Source of the DNA: Variovorax paradoxus
GTDB taxonomy: Bacteria > Pseudomonadota > Gammaproteobacteria > Burkholderiales > Burkholderiaceae_C
Direction of reading: 5' to 3'
Assembly (NCBI RefSeq): GCF_018614875.1
Contig: NZ_JAGGNW010000011.1
Location: 1-64,000, forward strand
DNA length: 64,000 bases
Shown here: one piece after another, positions 63,110 to 64,000 of the stretch
How positions within the stretch are numbered: the stretch's first letter is position 1
How the letters are laid out: each line of letters begins with the position of its first letter
Made by a program: the position numbers and the translations under genes
The notes under the pieces: model-generated
The model's database searches: none
Told to the model about the DNA's origin: nothing
Seen by the model: the letters and a program-made list of their open reading frames with translations, nothing else

Positions 63110-64000
63110 ATGATGCAGAGACGTTCGCTGATTCAGGCCGCGGGTGCCGCGGCCGCCACGCTGGGCGTGCCCCGGCTCTTCGCACAGGAGTGGCCTTCGG
63201 GGCCGGTGCGCATCGTGGTGGGCTTTCCGCCCGGCGGCGGCACCGATGCGCTCGCGCGCGTGGTGGCCCAGAAGCTCACGGTGATGTGGAACCAGCAGGT
63301 CATCGTCGAGAACAAGGCCGGCGTGGCCGGCGTGCTGGCGGCCGAATACGTATCTCAGCAGCCCGGCGACGGCAGCACCCTGCTCATGGCGCACATCAAC
63401 AGCCACGCGCTCGCGCCCAGCCTGCAGCCCAAGCTGCGCTACAGCGTGGAGCGCGACTTCGTGCCGATCGTGCTGGTGGGCGTCACGCCCAACCTGCTGA
63501 TCGCCAGCCCGGCACAGAAGGCGCTCACCGCGAAGGACATCGTCGCGCTGTGCAAGGCCTCGCCCGGCACGGTGAGCTTCGGCTCGGCGGGCGCGGGCTC
63601 GGCGCAGCACCTGGCACTGGAGATGTTCAAGCTGCAGGCCGGGGTCGACGCGCTGCATGTGCCTTACAAGGGCAGCGGACCGTTGCTGGCCGACCTGATG
63701 GGCGGCCAGATCCAGTACAGCTTCGAAACCATGACCGCGGCCACGCCGCATGTGAAGAGCGGCCGCGTGCTGGCCGTGGCGCAAACGCGCGGCAGGCGCG
63801 CCAAGGGCCATCCGAACGTGCCGACGATGCAGGAACAGGGCTTCGCGGGTTTCGAGGCCACCACCTGGTACGGCCTCGCGGGACCGGGCAAGCTGCCGCA
63901 GCCGGTGGCGGACAAGGTCAACCGCGACGTCAACACGGTGCTCGCGATGCCCGACGTGCAGGAAAAGCTCGACACCTATGGCGCCGAGGATGGCGGGGGG
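63110..64000 (+). CDS. Bug-type TTT substrate-binding protein, cut by the window end
   Basis: At least 297 residues; the end is outside the window. Start MMQRRSLIQAAGAAAATLG is a Tat-like signal with cleavage near FAQEW. Motifs: WPSGPVRIVVGFPPGGGTD, IVENKAGVAGVLAAEYVSQQ, GSAGAGSAQHLALEMFKLQ, HVPYKGSGPLLADLMGGQIQY and PNVPTMQEQGFAGF. GGAGAC at 63099-63104 is the ribosome site. In the same direction and 111 bases after the aminotransferase gene, it probably belongs to the same regulon and binds a carboxylate. Confidence 0.92.
   Translation, partial: MMQRRSLIQAAGAAAATLGVPRLFAQEWPSGPVRIVVGFPPGGGTDALARVVAQKLTVMWNQQVIVENKAGVAGVLAAEYVSQQPGDGSTLLMAHINSHALAPSLQPKLRYSVERDFVPIVLVGVTPNLLIASPAQKALTAKDIVALCKASPGTVSFGSAGAGSAQHLALEMFKLQAGVDALHVPYKGSGPLLADLMGGQIQYSFETMTAATPHVKSGRVLAVAQTRGRRAKGHPNVPTMQEQGFAGFEATTWYGLAGPGKLPQPVADKVNRDVNTVLAMPDVQEKLDTYGAEDGGG

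Overview
The window is dense, high-GC (roughly two-thirds G+C) bacterial chromosome with about 62 protein genes, many joined by 4-base ATGA or GTGA start/stop overlaps. Gene families (Bug/TTT periplasmic binding proteins, FCD-type GntR regulators, the mltG-tmk-holB-pilZ-tatD string, DUF2239, YgfZ), and intergenic repeats of the type common in the family, point to a betaproteobacterium of the Comamonadaceae, most likely Variovorax or a close relative. This is inferred from gene content; no rRNA or tRNA gene is present to confirm it.

Layout. 1-2330: a possible IS21-type end, a DUF2726 protein, an ankyrin protein and TatD. 2329-5403 (minus): a coupled housekeeping operon, mltG-tmk-holB-pilZ-tatD-ank, divergent from ygfZ. 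6603-10534: a lipoprotein, a thioesterase-acetyltransferase fusion coupled to an HSL-type hydrolase, and an iron-type alcohol dehydrogenase. 10650-18364: an orphan type VI secretion tip cassette (VgrG, membrane protein, DUF2169-pentapeptide fusion, second pentapeptide protein, DUF3540, PAAR-like DUF4150), followed by a lipoprotein and a periplasmic trypsin-like protease. 20285-30158: a Bug protein, then a two-component system divergent from a heavy-metal-type RND pump (adaptor, pump, outer-membrane factor) that ends with RidA and a small lipoprotein. 30122-34318 (minus): patatin-like protein, a PIN/Phd toxin-antitoxin pair and Tex.

34505-43031 is the most interesting block. A FadR-type regulator preceded by three UxuR-like TGGT-n-ACCA boxes heads an operon with two paralogous periplasmic binding proteins, an amino-acid-type ABC transporter, a zinc dehydrogenase of the L-idonate/L-gulonate 5-dehydrogenase type, D-mannonate dehydratase and a fructuronate-reductase-type enzyme. 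Together these give a route L-gulonate to D-fructuronate to D-mannonate to 2-keto-3-deoxygluconate, fed by an unusual transporter class.

43082-46573: a small membrane protein, a GIY-YIG/MarR pair with two ACCCGGGT boxes, DUF2239 and a MATE exporter. 46598-55135 (minus): a VOC protein, three MFS exporters and a split PqiA-PqiA-PqiB-PqiC lipid-transport set. 55348-57820: an M48 protease and a DNA repair methyltransferase. 57842-64000: an FCD-GntR regulator between divergent genes for a large FAD/Fe-S 2-hydroxyacid dehydrogenase and a class V aminotransferase plus Bug protein, with two identical TTTTG-n4-CAAAA sites between them; this looks like a glycolate/glyoxylate-type 2-hydroxyacid module. 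No CRISPR, tRNA, rRNA or complete transposase was seen.
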